DNA of 64,000 nucleotides from assembly GCA_024138025.1 (NCBI GenBank), contig JAMXBD010002223.1, positions 62,001-126,000 on the forward strand, in the 5' to 3' direction. A model generated the notes under the pieces. The model searched no databases. It was not told the origin of the DNA and saw only the letters and a list, made by a program, of their open reading frames with translations. Source of the DNA: Combretum micranthum (taxonomy: Eukaryota > Streptophyta > Magnoliopsida > Myrtales > Combretaceae). Position 1 is the stretch's first letter; each line of letters opens with the position of its first letter. The position numbers and the translations under genes were made by a program. This document shows positions 13,013 through 26,368 of this stretch, in pieces.

Positions 13013-13590
13013 TTAGTAGGATTTGATGTAGGGATGATTGCTTTTGAATATGAGATCTGTCTAGAATAGAGTATATATGCTTTGAATGATCAATTTTTCT
13101 CACAAATAGTAGGAAATTAATAAAATGATTAAAATTTAACCTTTTTTTTTTTTGAAAATTTGGAATGAATTCACCAATTAACCCAATAGAGCAGTTTATG
13201 AGAATCATCATGAGATTGAGTTAACTTTACCTTGTCTTAATCACTTTACATATATCCATGTGGAGTAGTTTTACTTGTTATTTAATTTGGAATTTAGAGC
13301 TAGAATTAGCTTTAGGTCCCCAGTAAAATTACTCAATTGCTTTGTAAAAGCTTCAATGATCTGTATGTTTTCGAATTTAGTTATTTTGAGAGCCGTATAA
13401 TCTTCGATGAAGGATAAAATGATGATTGTAACTTAATGATTTTTCCTTGTGCCTTAATTAAAAAAAATTAAAAATGAAAACTAATGTTCTTAGAATTGAA
13501 ATGGGCATGAGTTGGTCCCTTAGAAGAATAATTTCTTATCCCCTCTTTCAATTTAAATAAGCCATGGTTTAAAAAAAAAGTTAGCAAAAC
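13013..13590. other. A+T-rich DNA after the polypurine tract, no gene
   Basis: No coding signal. This may be remnant 3' untranslated or LTR sequence of the Athila-like element. It ends at the target duplication AAAAC of the next LTR. Confidence 0.3.
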
Positions 13591-16527
13591 TGTCACGCCC
13601 CATAGGGTAGTCTAAACGTAACAGTCCGCCGCATACTATATAAGACTTGAGAATTGCTACTACAACCTTTCCAAAGTCTCGTACAGATGCAAGACATACC
13701 TTTACGATAATAGAATACATGAAGCAATGGAGATAAATAGTTTAATTTCCCATACTACAAGCATCAGAATATAAAACTATGAGTCTACACAATTAGTTAC
13801 AAAAGTTCCAAGGGCATTCCCTCGCAAAATAATATCGAGTTAAAAAAAAATAGTCTTTTACAGTCATCCAATAAATATTAGGGTCTCCTATGGAGTCTAT
13901 ACAAAATCAAACACAAACTTCTAATGGAAACTCCTAATTCCTGTACCTGCTCGGTAGGATGCCTTGGCCTTAACCATATATAGGAATATTGCAATAAGAA
14001 AAAGCTGTGGGGGCATAAGCTACACTAGCTTAATGAGTGAATACTTCCATAAAGATATTTATAACAAATCATTCAATCAAGTTAATTATTCAATCGTATG
14101 GAATGCATCAACAACATGAACAAACAATCATATTATCAACCAGACATCATATGTGAATGGATTTACGCCTTCCATTTGGGGTTAGCAGATTAACGAATAC
14201 TATGGTACTACCGTTGAATTATTATGCCGTTTATGGATCACGGGTAATCAACTTATGTCGTTTATGGATCATGATCAACCAACTTTTAGTCGTTTAAGGA
14301 TCATGGTTAACCAACATATGCTAATGCTCCATCCCTATCGTGAAATGATTATGTCCATGTTAATTTATCAATTTGGATAATTATTTATACCAATTTCTAG
14401 GTGATCAACAAAGTTCACAGACAATCAACCCTATAGTACTATAAACAACCATAAGTTAATCACTCGATTTCGATATTCTTAATACAATTTCTCACGCATC
14501 AACAAACATACATAATCCCCCATAATTCCCATCATGTAATTACATTTTATCGTTTGCCTCATAATCTAGTGCAACTAATTGCTACAAACACAAGCAAGAA
14601 ATGAAATTAGGAAGTAATACTCACTCAGCCATTGGTCACCGGTCTCTTAGTAATAGTAATCTAGTGGTAATGAATCATCGGGATCTAAGTCACCTAAATG
14701 AAGGGAATACCCAAATGAGTATTTCAAATCATATCTAATCCATTTTATTTCATAAAAACTATTAAGTTCAAATTCTCGTCATTAATGGAAATTCCAATTT
14801 AAAACGGCCATAACTTGGTCATTTTAACTCGGAATTTTGCAAATTATATACCGATTCCTATCTACTTGGAAAGATCTATCTAATTCTAATATAATATCTA
14901 AAATTTGAAAACTTTTAGGTCCCAAAAAGATCCGAACGGTTCTGGTCAGTATTCGAACACTCATTTTAGAAATTGTTTTTGTGAGGAATTGTGATATTTC
15001 TACTATCCATTCCAAATATGCATGCAATATTAAGAAATTACTATTATGAATGGTATGCTATGAGCTTCCTATATGTAGGTTCATGATGATATTCTATTAG
15101 AGAACACTTTTGGAAACTTCTACTTTACAAGAAATCATGAATACTTAACCTAATAAGTCTAGTTTTGTATTCTTGATAAACCACACTTGTTTTAGATATT
15201 ATCCTTAATAAAATTTGTTTACTCTTGCTAAAACTAAGTCTTCACCATATCTATTCCTTAAGGTCTTAATTTTTCAACAAAAATCCTCATTTTTCACTTT
15301 GTAAACAAGTGTTTAATTATTGGCTATTCCTAGATCCGAATTTTGTAAAAATAGTTTTTAAGTGATTTCTTTAAGAAAAACTTGTTTGATACCTTAAAAT
15401 TTAAGGCTCCATTATTCTTATCTCCTAAAGACTTCATTTCCTTAATAAAACTTCCATTTTGTATTTGAAAAATAGGTGTCTACATATCCTCTTTTCCTAG
15501 TTACAAATTTCATGTAACTATCTTAAGATCTAAATTTTCTATCTTATAAATATTTCTTGTTTGACAAATTTCTCTTAGTAGATTTACCATTCACTTACTA
15601 AAATCATTTCCTATTGTTACCTATTCCATAAGATCTTCATTTTTCACATAAAAATCATGTTTTGGAGTTGACAAATAGGTTTTCAAAATACAACTATTTT
15701 TCCTTCCGAATTTACAAGAGTTTGTTTTGATGAAACCAAGTTTGTTCTTGAGCTTTTTGGCTCATCTTCATAAATATCCTAACTTTTTGAAATAACAAGA
15801 CATTCATTTACATAAGACAAAAATATTTATGGCCATTCATTCATCTTAAACACAATAAATGCATGAGATCTTCAATATCATGTAAAAGAATAAATGTTTA
15901 AAAGCTAGATCTAAGTGTAATGGTCATGTTAGATGCATGTAATGAAGATACTACCATGATAATAATGTAGTAGCAAGATTCCTATATAAAATCATCACTG
16001 TATGAACATACATTATGATTATGACAAAAATATGAACTTTAAACATAATATTCACAACTTGTGATGGCTTGATCATCATGTTCTAGTGGTTTCATGTCCC
16101 TAGCATGAACCTCAAGGAGGATTTTATGAATCCACATATGAATGATCTAGCCATTACATATTTTTGTGGTGGTAAGGTTTAGATCTATACCTATTAAGCT
16201 TGTGGAACAAGAGCAATTGAAGAAAAAAGAAAATGTGTGTAAGTGTGTGTGGGTGTATATGGCTTACGACAAGGGAGAGAGGAAGGAGAGGGTTTGTGAA
16301 AATTTTGCAATAGTGAAAATGAAGAGAGAATGAAGGCATAAAAGTATATATAGTAAGGGTTAATCTTGGTCAACTTGCTCTCATAAGTTCTATGGTTTTA
16401 TTCTTGATGGAGCCGGACTTAGAGTTTCCAGGTTTCTTTCTAACTTTAGTTATTCCGGTTTAGAGTTTCGGTTTCCAATTCGGTTCTCGAAGTCCAGTAT
16501 AGTTTGCAAAGAAAACCGAGGCTAACA
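13591..16527 (+). mobile_element. solo LTR, long gypsy-like family, copy B
   Basis: It starts TGTCACGCCCC and ends GAGGCTAACA, with an exact 5-bp duplication AAAAC (13586-13590 and 16528-16532). It is 2,937 bp with no internal domain. It aligns in the same order with copy A at 1439-4714; copy A has about 340 extra bases, much of it before its 3' end. Copy B keeps both TG and CA, so it is the better-preserved reference for the family. Confidence 0.88.
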
Positions 16528-16532
16528 AAAAC

Positions 16533-16899
16533 CCCATCCAGACAAAAAGTAAAGAAGAAGGAAAAAACCTTCCCCTTTGAAGCTTCAAGGTACATAAATA
16601 ATCAACAAAATAAAAAGCATACATAAGGAAGATAATTAGGGTATGATCTGATGTATATGCCTGCAGTTTTTTATTATGATGCTTAGAGATGTGATTAAGG
16701 AATGACATATTTATATATATAAGAAGATGAAGTTGATTGAATTTCTTTCTTACTTCAATTGATCTTTTGAATAATTTTTGCTTTAGGATTCTTTATTAAA
16801 CAATAGGGGTAAAAGTCATAAATGCTTGTGTTAGTTTTCATGTTGTGTAGTTTGAGCTGTATATGGTTATAAAAACCCATTTTAAAAGAACAACTCGAA
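16533..16899. other. short non-coding gap, no gene
   Basis: DNA between LTR copy B and the inverted Athila-type fragment. Nothing recognised. Confidence 0.4.
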
Positions 16900-17960
16900 G
16901 TGAAATCTTTTGAATTTTATAAAACTAATTTGTTTCTATCCAACTTCAGTTAGCAATTAGCAACAGTAATGCAAGCACACCCTCCAAAGTAGTATTGAAA
17001 GAATTAGGTCAAATCCCAAGGGAAATTGATGGCATCTATCATACTTACTTTTCATTCATTATCTAGCTAATGAAAACTTTAGCAAATCATAATGAAAACA
17101 AGAGCTATGATAATGTTAATAATATTCACAAATATTCTCTAACCAAAATCATGGATCAATTTGCAACAATGCAAGATGATAGCCCAAGATTTGCTTCACC
17201 AACTCTTTATCATGTGATTTCTTAAGACAAAACTCAGAGAAAGAGTTATTTGCTCGACCGCGAATTCACTAAGGTAAACTAAAGCCTATTCCAAGGTTAG
17301 TGGTTCTAGATCTAAACCAGATTGTCGAAATCCCTTCTCAAGCTATCATTGGCTTAGATCCACATAAAGTTTAAGAATCTATTGTTTTTAAAACCAACTC
17401 AATGAATTTCAAAATAAGTGACAGAAAATCTTCACCTACCTTCTCTCGAGGTATTTAGGATCAACTCCATTAGTAGCCATAGATCTATTCAAAAAAGTGA
17501 CCTTCCAGTCTATTTAATTAAAATCAAACATGAATCTAACTCGTGTACCACACAATTAGACTCACAAAGTTAAAATCAAGCTACAATTACAAACACTCAG
17601 TCAATATTGAATTAAAATTGCATTTGAAATCACATGAATCAGGATTTAGATTCACAAACCTTAAGCTGTAGAAGATTATTTCTTCATGGATTTAGAAAAT
17701 GAACATGATCTAAAGAAATAATATGAAATTAATTGAATAAAAAAACGATCAGTATAGAGTCTTGCAAAAATTACAAATAGTGGGTTAAAATGATTTTACC
17801 CAAAAAATTTTGAAATTTTCTAAAGAAAGAAGAAACAGAATTCTTTTGACCAGAAATTCTCTCACTACACATTAATAAAAAGGTTAGGATTTTTAGGTTC
17901 ATGTTAGAGGATATAAAAACAACAATGATTTGAACTTTGTGTATAATTAGAGATTCAAGG
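16900..17960 (-). mobile_element. Athila-type LTR or LTR-adjacent fragment, inverted relative to 56.8-58.1 kb
   Basis: The reverse complement of about 17200-17900 matches 57340-57870 in order. Shared blocks are GAGA.AATTTCT near 17870/57340, CATGAAGAAATAAT near 17680/57500, TGATTCATGTGATTTCAAAT near 17620/57550 and ACTTGAGAAG.GAT near 17330/57835. The words around 16980-17030 (CAAATCCCAAGGGAAATTG) recall plant Athila-type leader sequence. Ends and target duplication were not found, so limits are approximate and the clade is inferred. Confidence 0.5.
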
Positions 17961-18487
17961 GCTTTGTGGTTAGAGCTTAAGAAGATGAATGTATTGGTAA
18001 TTTTAAAATTTTTTATTTTTTTTTATTTTATTATTGTAGTTGTTATGAATATATTTTTTTAAGAATACATTAAGTGTAAGTTGATTAAACTTTCTTTTAT
18101 AATTTTCTTTCAATAAAAATTTTGATAAGATGAATTTAAATTCTAATATAAATTTGTATTAATAAGAAAGCATTTATTCATGCTATTAACTCATAAAGCC
18201 ACATTATGTAACGATAGCCAACCAATTAGCATTGATGTTGGCAGCCTCTACAGTCTCATCGAGAGGACCGTCTAGTCAATCATATAATCACTAAAATAAA
18301 TATAGTAATTAAAATATTAACTATTTTAATCATTAGATTACGGTTAGATATGATGTGAGCTGTTAGATAGTAACGAAACCGATTCCCTCAAAATTAATGA
18401 TAGTACCATAAAATTTTTCTTGATATTAATGCTAATACTAAAATGGTAGATTACATTGAAAGATATCAATATTTGAGATAAGTTAAT

Positions 18488-18750
18488 TTAAGATATCAAT
18501 GTTAAAGTGGTTAAAAAGAAGAATTAATGTTTGAAGATAAATTTATTTAAGGTATCACCGTTTTGCAAAGCAAGTTAAATAACATATTAATAATTGATTA
18601 ATAATGAAAATTAATGATACATAATTGAAATATAATCAAAATATTAATACCTTAAAAGAATATTTATTTAAAAAATGTTGATAATTCGCTTGACTTACTT
18701 TGTGAAACGTTAATTCCTCTTTTTAATCACTTGAAAACGATAATATCTTA
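18488..18750. repeat. inverted repeat, possible MITE
   Basis: A left arm TTAAGATATCAATGTTAAAG followed by TGGTTAAAAAGAAGAATTAA (18488-18527) recurs inverted at about 18703-18750 (TTAATTCCTCTTTTTAATCA...GATAATATCTTAA) with about a quarter of the bases changed. The spacer of about 170 bp is A+T-rich and non-coding. The structure fits a small MITE; no target duplication could be read with confidence. Confidence 0.5.
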
Positions 18751-19039
18751 ATGAATTTTCACTCACATGTTGATAGCTTTTAATATAATTTACCAAATAT
18801 TGAAAAAGGTTGATTAAATAAGCCAATTGATATTAAAAAATTTCAGGTTTTAACTGAAATATCATCAAAACTTTTGTATTGAATATGATATTTCTCTAAA
18901 AAATTATATATGATTATAATTTCAATATTTACTTCATTTGTCACATGTATGATATGTTACATGAAATAATATAAAAAAATAATGATTTCAATTAAATAAA
19001 GTAAAACTAACTAGGAAAGATAACTTAAATAATAGATTA

Positions 19040-21645
19040 GGGCTAATGTCACGCATGTTACCTCGACTTTTACAAAATATACAATTGATTATCTAAAGTT
19101 TCAACTAGTCAATTTACTACTTAAGGTAAAATTTTTGGGATAAAGTTATTACTTGATGGAACTTTGTTAATTCTTTATTAGTTTTGTTTGCACAACTATC
19201 ATTGCTATTCAATTGCAAGGTGATACATGTTTTGCCCACTCCAAATTCATTGCCACATAATATATCCACTAGTGAGGAAACTATCATATGAAAATAAAGA
19301 ACAAAATATCAACACCCGCTTAACTTAATAGTGCACAATCATGTATGTGATGCAAATAGGTTTAGTTTGTGTAGTCGTGTCAAGTCATAGATAGATTAAC
19401 CATGGTTTAGTCTATCTTCATCTTCATGCAATAAACAAAAACGAGCCCCAACTTCCTCTAACTTCCTCATTTATTGTCTCTTGTGGTTATAGTTCATATT
19501 ATGGAGAGTCCAAGCAATATAGATGATGATTTGACATGGTTGGTCTCCAAGAGATTGTAGTCAAGGTTTAGGAGTAGTAGGGCGATCATAGAAGGTGCAA
19601 GAGGCTAGTTAGGGTTCATTGATTTAGTTTGTTTTCACATGAATTAAAGTGCAAGTTTGCACTTTTATGATTCTTTATAGAATTTGTTGGTCCCTCTTTT
19701 ATAATCTAGAAGGGGGATTGAATTGATTATAGCCAAAATTCAATTTTCAACCTTTAAAAGTTTATCCTCTTTGATCAAAAAGTGAGAACAAGTTAAGAAA
19801 ATAAATAGAATTTGTAGGAAATTAAAGAGTAAGGAAAGAGAAGATTGCAAAGTTATATCTAGTGGTTTAACATTATGTCTAGTCCTCTCTTCCAGCTCTG
19901 AGCCAAGGACCCTATATTCCACATAGGTATGTTCCACTGTATCCACTAAAGTCAATTTATGAGATAGTACAATTCATTCTACTCAATCCTTACGGCTTTC
20001 CTCAAGCCAAAAATTGAAACGACAGAACCTAATCTTGTAAACTAAACATACTAGAAGGCAAGTTCCTTATGTCAACAAAAATTTAATTCGAACCCAAAGA
20101 ATGCTTTAAAAAAAAAAGTAAGCTAACTTTAGAGGAAAAAAGAATAAAATTTTCAAGAGTTTTTTGATGTGAGAAAGTAGTGTGTTTGTTATTTATATTT
20201 GCAAAATTGAATCCTTCTTCTTTCATATTTGCTACTGCTCAACGACTATGGGATAATTGTTGAATACTTTGTGCCATTTTACTGGTAAATATCTCCATAA
20301 TATTATGGAGATATTTCTCTTGGCTTGAGACTTGAAACATAATTAATTTAGATCTTAGCCAGCTAAAGTAGATAATATTTATTTTATTTTTAAACTTGAT
20401 AAAATCTCATAAGATTAGAAATGAGATAAACTTGACTTCTTTTGAACATTATAGTACTTGATAACTAGCTTATCTTCAAAGAAAAACTCATGTAACACTT
20501 GTTAAAAATGAAACTTGAATCTGCTTTTGAAACCTGATGAATTGAAATAAAATAAATTTCTAGATAAAAACCCAAAATCCCCTTAGATATTAACTAATTT
20601 TAGTATAACATATGAATATATTACCCAAATATACTCATTTTCTCGAATTAGGCCTTCAAGATACTATTTGAACTTATCTGGAAAGAATTTGATTGAAACT
20701 AAATTGATCTACAGTGAAACTATGCATAACTATCTCGTTGTCAAAAACTGCAAAAAAACCTTCTTGATACCTTTTGGATATCTATCAAAACTTTTGTTGT
20801 TGATCTTTTTTGATACATGCCTTTTGGGATAACTTCTGGATGTCTTTCTCAGTTAGAAATACTTAAAGAATATTCTATACTTTTTTCACTTGTCATCTAT
20901 TTATGTTCAACCAAGATTCTGTAAATCCTCTTGGATCTCTGTTTCTTACATTAATCCTTATAAATAAGCTTATGTACTTCCTTTTATATACTCTGTCATT
21001 AATTTATAGTTTAAAAATTCAAACTAATCTTCCACACTTAATAATTCAATTAGTTTATTTTGTTATCATCAGAACTTAATTTTAGATAGAATAACATAAT
21101 GGAAACATAATAAAACTAAGAACTTACTTCATTTGGCATTCATGGAAAAAATTTGTAAAAAGAAGCTCTTGAGCTTTTTGTGTTGATTGGAGAGAGAGAG
21201 AAAAGGGATTTGTAAGTTTAAGCCTCTTTATTTTTTAGTCTTTTGATTGAATTTGGTGTTTTTGCAAGTTTCATCAATAAATCTGTGATTTTTGTGCAAT
21301 TTTAGCAAAAAAGTAATCAAGATTTAGACAACTTTCATGAAGGGTATCATTTTCTTCTTTTCTTCTTTTTCTTTCTTTTTTCTTTGATTTTTCCAACTAA
21401 TCTCAGCTGTTTGTATTATATTTAAGGCAAAAACATACATAGAAAAGCAAATGAGGTAGATTTGAGAACGTATCATTTTGCAATTGGATAGTAATGCCAA
21501 TTATGTAAATAAAACTAACAAAGTTACATCAGGTAGTTATTTTGTGCATGAAAACATTTTTCAAGTAGTAAATTGACTAATTAAAATATTAGGTAATTAA
21601 TTGCATATTTTGTAAAGGTTGAAGTGACATCCGTGACATTAGCCT
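19040..21645. mobile_element. non-autonomous Mutator-like element with long TIRs (contains a nested LTR)
   Basis: The ends read GGGCTAATGTCACGCATGTT and, inverted, AGGCTAATGTCACGGATGTC. The inverted repeats stay recognisable for about 200 bases (TTTACAAAATAT.CAATT.ATTA and GTCAATTTACTACTT in both arms). The flanks carry an exact 9-bp duplication AATAGATTA (19031-19039 and 21646-21654). Long TIRs starting with G and a 9-bp duplication are the hallmark of the Mutator superfamily. No MURA transposase was found. More than half of the interior is a Copia-like LTR (19685-21096), so the original element was about 1.2 kb. Confidence 0.85.
19685..21096 (-). mobile_element. Copia-like LTR nested in the Mutator-like element
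   Basis: It starts TGTTGGTCCCTCTTTTATAA followed by an AGAAGGGGGATTGAATTG block, the inverted form of the CAATTCACCCCC...GGGACCAACA end seen at 30437-31970 and 26369-27973. The other end, TTGTTATCATCAGAAC... running to ATAACA, matches their opposite ends. Family and minus orientation are therefore clear. The flanks GAATT and TAATG do not match well; if the end is set at 21071, GAATT/GAACT match at 4 of 5. The 3' border is uncertain by about 25 bases. Confidence 0.65.
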
Positions 21646-21654
21646 AATAGATTA

Positions 21655-22176
21655 CCTTGGAAACTTTAATCACAACCAACCTTATTCCAAGCAACCTTAA
21701 TTTAGTTTAACTTGACTAAAGGACCTACCCCACAACCTAGGTACTAGTTCCAACTCATACCGCGTAAGCACATGACCAAACCAACTTCATATTTAGGTTA
21801 AGCAAATGGACTTAGGCTTTGTCTTTATTGCATTGATAACCTATAGGTATGATAGCTTTATTCCTTTAGTGGTTATTCGATATGAGCTTCCTAGAGTCAC
21901 AATGATGTGGTAACTTAGTATAGGTTGCTGCATTAGTATAGTGATTCAATATAGATTGATCATTGCTTTGTTGTTGGTTTATGTAGGTATTGTAGTTTGG
22001 ATTGCATGGATATAATGGATTCATTGGGCATGGTAGGTTTTAATTTTGGAGATCATGTAGGTAGCTTGTAGAGTGATTGCATAGGTCTAGTTGTTTTAGG
22101 ACTATTACATCAAGTTCGTGGTGGTTAAGATTAAGTCATTAGTGGTTAGGTGAGTAGCTAAGATTTTAAGGATATA
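21655..22176. other. intergenic DNA without recognised features
   Basis: No open frame or repeat boundary was seen between the Mutator-like target duplication and the LTR beginning at 22177. Confidence 0.4.
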
Positions 22177-25100
22177 TGTAAACCCCCGGATTTTTTGGTA
22201 ATTTTGTAAGTAAAACCCTTGAGTTAACATTAGAATAGGAACTATAAAGGCAAATTGAGTCAACTTTGAAATCTTAGGAACCCTAAACTCAATTGAACAA
22301 GTTTCTAAAACCCTAAAATATTAGATAACTTAGAAAAATAGTATGAACCCTAAATATAAGTCAATTATAAAGTATATACTCTAGAGCAGTAAGCTTTTTT
22401 GAAACGCAAATTGTTTTGAACCTTGGCAGTACTAGTTTTTGTATCTGACCACCGACACGAAAAAATGAGGCAAAAATTTCTAACAAACAATTCATACTAG
22501 AACAATATTGAGATGTCCATATATTATTAGGTAAAAATTTATTGTCTTAAAACGTCAGTTATAACCTCTATATGCATATTTTTTTTATCTCTACCAGTAA
22601 TTAATTTGTCTTTTCTACTATTTATTACTATTTACATCACTCATCTTTTTCTTACACTCTTACACCCTGCTCTTACATCTTGCATAACTTATTCTTGCAG
22701 CTATCTAATCTACCATACTTTACATCTATTTTTCATGATCTTTTCTTTTCTTCTTCTTCTTCTTCTCTCTCTCTCTCTCTAAATCCAGTGCCCCTTTCTC
22801 CCCTTTCCCTCTATTTTAATTTTCTTTTTCAATTATTTTCCTATCTTTAATTCACTCACTTTTTCATCTATAAATACCCCTTTCCTTTTCAATTTTCCCA
22901 CACTTTAAAAACACTATTTCTTCTATAACTCTCTCAAAATTTCTCTCCTCTCTTCCTCTCCCTAATCATACCCACCCCCCTTTTTTTGTGCCTCTATAAA
23001 AATTTTTCTTCATATTTCATTTAGGTAAAAACACTAAACCTTCTCCATATATATGTGTATGTCTTTAGTGTTTTCCATAAAAAATCCATATGATGCATGA
23101 TGCTAAGGAATGAAAATGCAAGCTAACACATTTATTTCATGCCACACAATGTTATATTTATGTTCAAGTTTATGATGTGTTTTCATTATCCTTGTTTACT
23201 AACATAACTTTCTATATGTAAATATTTATGATCTTTAGAGCCTATTTCTCGTTAACATGACTTTATCTATTTCATGTTTTATATTTTCTTAGGTCTAGGC
23301 TATTGTAGTCTTAGACTAGTTTAAAAATCAAGTCTGAATAAGACTATATTATTTCAAGTCTCAAGGAGTTTTGAAAAAAATTTAAGACTCCCATTGTATT
23401 TCTTTTTATCTCACTTTGATTTTATTGATTATACATGATGACTGGATTATTTCAAGTCTCCGGGAGCCTTGATTATAGTCTAAGACTCCCATGTTTTTAT
23501 TTTGATTTTTGCATATACTTTCATTTATCATCTTGTCAACTTCTCATTTTGAGTTAGTTTTACTAAGTCAAATGTTCACAAGCCTAGTTTATATTCATGT
23601 ACTTAAGTGCTCATAATGATGCTATCATAATGATAAATCCTCAAATTTTTAATGTTGCCTATTCTTTGTTATGTGAATAATTTTTTAAAACTTATTTTTC
23701 AAGGTCTTAGAAATCTTTTGTACAAAAGAAAAATTTGAAAACAAAAGCAATCTATTATTATTTTTCACAAATGTCGTAACCTTATGATGTATTTTGAAAA
23801 TTTTACCATATGAAATTCTTTTCTTAGAAACACATGAAAAAAACCCATGTTTTAACAAACAAGTTTTCAATAAAAATATTGAACAAGAATTGAAAAGAAT
23901 AAAATAAAGATCGACACTTTATTTTAAAGATCAATTCATCTATTTATAGGCATCAAAAGGCAATAGTTCACTACAAGTTTTTAAGGTTGAAATCTTGTAA
24001 ACTTAAGAATTTTCAATTGTCATAAAACTATTCAATGAAAATTTTCTATTTTGAGTAACATCACTAGGATCATGCATGTATTATGAACTATTATGATTAG
24101 TTAATTATTTTCAAGTAATGTGAAATAGATATAGAGAGTTTATATAAGGTAAAAATTGTAAAAAGTAGTAGTAATCAAATCTGGAACAAGCCAAGCGTGA
24201 TATGTACAGTAGGCTTCTGAGAATTAAATGACCTTAAATGTTTTAAATAACTTTAGAAATGGATGAACCATTCGAAGTAGGTAGAAAATGATTACTCATA
24301 TGCGAAATTTGAAGCTTAAATGAGCAAGTTATGATAATTTTAAATTAGAAAATTCATAACCGAGAAAATACCGTAAGTAAAATTAGAAAATTTAGTAAGA
24401 CTAACATGAAATGTTTATTCCGAGTATTTCTTTTATTTAGGTGATAAAGATACCGACATTTGATTTCCCAAGGATTATTTTGTTTAGGAGCTTTCAATAT
24501 AGCTAAGTGAGTTTTTCGCAATATTTTACGTATTCTTATATGTGCTTGTAAAGTAAAGCGCTAGAATAGGATAAAGATAAAAATAGAATTTCATATGGGT
24601 TACCATGGGATGATGCTTGTGTTTCACTATGACCACTAAATGAATACTTAAGTATATCAAATATTGAATAGTTGATTAATACCATTGTTACTTTATTATG
24701 ATGATATGTGGGAAATTATCTTGATGGTTACCTATAGATGGATATTTAATATGTTTGGAGACAAATTAATAAAGTGGTCATGCATGGTATATTGTGAGTC
24801 ACATATCATTTTCACTACTACTCCTACGCATGGGACTGGAAAGATAAGGCACCTAGCTCCATCATGAGGAACTAACTTATTCGAGGAATACGGCCTTGTG
24901 GAAGAGTCATGCTAGATCAATCACTTTAGGCATGGTGCCTTGGGACTAGTAGTGATAGTCATTCGGAACCCAATAGAGTTAGATGGTTAGAAGGACCATT
25001 TTATTTTCAAAGCATTCCTTAACCCTAATATGGAGGGCGTAAATCCATTTTGCATATGATTTTTGATTAATCATATGTGTTATTTATTATGAGTATGTGA

Positions 25101-25599
25101 TGTGGGAATTTATCTCAATAAGCTAGCAAATAGTCCAATAGATTTTTTTGCAAAAAGATTACATGTAGCTTTATCCCTGATGTGTTTTCTCTCAGTATTT
25201 TAACATTTGTATCGGGGAGTTTTTGACTGAAGTTTACTACAACATTTTTAGGAGTAGACTTCTATAAAAATCTCTTTATATAGCAGTAGTAGTTTAAGAT
25301 AGATACACTACTTTTATAAAGACTTAGTGAGATGTAATATTTAAGTTTTGATGGGGGTATGCCCCTATGATGATGTAAGACTTTAATTCCTTAAGGTTAT
25401 GTAATTATGAATTCAAATTCTTGTACATTATTCTACTATTATCCTCTTAAATTGCATTACCCATCAGCTTCTCCTATTGTTGTGAATGTATGCCTTACAT
25501 ATGATACCAAAGCTTTGGCGTGACTAAGGTAGTTATTCCTAAATTTTAATATTATGTGTGGTAGACTACCATGTTTAGTGTATCCCCTAGGGCGTGAAA
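22177..25599 (-). mobile_element. solo LTR, long gypsy-like family, copy D (inverted)
   Basis: On the plus strand it starts TGTAAACCCCC and ends TAGGGCGTGAAA; reversed, this opens (T)TTCACGCCCTAGGGG, homologous to the TATCATGCCCC start at 41093 (shared TATTAAAATTTA..AATAACT further in). The flanks show the 5-bp duplication ATATA (22172-22176 and 25600-25604), although this A/T word is a weak test. It is 3,423 bp with no coding. It resembles copy C more than A and B, so it is a sublineage. A CT-rich block with (CT)n lies near 22740-22790. Confidence 0.75.
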
Positions 25600-25604
25600 A
25601 TATA

Positions 25605-26368
25605 TAAAGGGAAAAAGGGAAGGAACAACTAAGAAATAGCCATTAGCTAGGTGCTATAGAATAATTGGTAGTCCTCAATAGTCAGAATTAAGCATCTCAA
25701 AAAATTACTTCCCCATGAGTAGTACTGTTTCATAAAGAGAGAATAACTACTTAGTCATTAACTAATTAAGTAAACAGAGTATGCTATAAGTTAATGTTAT
25801 ATGTTGAACTTAGCATCCACTATGTAGAGTCATTTACCATATTTTTAGGAGTAATTTTGGAAAATTTCTTGGATATTCCAGGCTTACATAGACAATATAT
25901 GTTACAGCTTTTTATCTATGAAAAATAAAGGGCAAATGCAAATAATCTCCTATATTTTGACTTAAGTGCAAATACATCTCTTAAGCTTTCAAATGTTTGA
26001 AATCACTCTCTGAATTTTGATTTTTAAAAAAAAATTATAATGAACTAAACAATGTCCTAAACTCAACCTTAACTTATGCAAGTGTGTTTTAACACCTTCT
26101 GAGTTTTAATCTTGGTGTGGTTTAATTTAAATAAAAAATAATTGGATGCTCTTAATGTTATCAATTTATCAAAATTTATTGAAGTTATTTGCTACATTTA
26201 AATGTTTGATAATACATTCATGGAAGATTTTCTATAAATTTGAATTTGAAAATCATATAATCTTATAGGCCATATAATCCATAGAAGAAAGTTATCCTAT
26301 TTTGGTCTTCCATTTTAAAAGTTTTGAACATTTTTACGTTGGCTTAGGACCATAATATTGTTCCCCTT
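25605..26368. other. intergenic DNA with a Mutator-like terminal fragment
   Basis: Around 25929-26010 the words AGGGCAAATGCAAATAATCT and a following CCTATATTTTGACTTAAGTG recall the outer ends of the Mutator-like elements at 19040 and 39438, but the partner end is missing. Nothing else was recognised. Confidence 0.35.

Noticed and set aside
1439..16527. Copies A and B as the two LTRs of one 15-kb retrotransposon
   Set aside because: Each has its own 5-bp duplication (GTGAT/GTGAC and AAAAC/AAAAC), and A sits inside the hAT transposase frame, whose two halves lie on both sides of it. They are separate solo LTRs.
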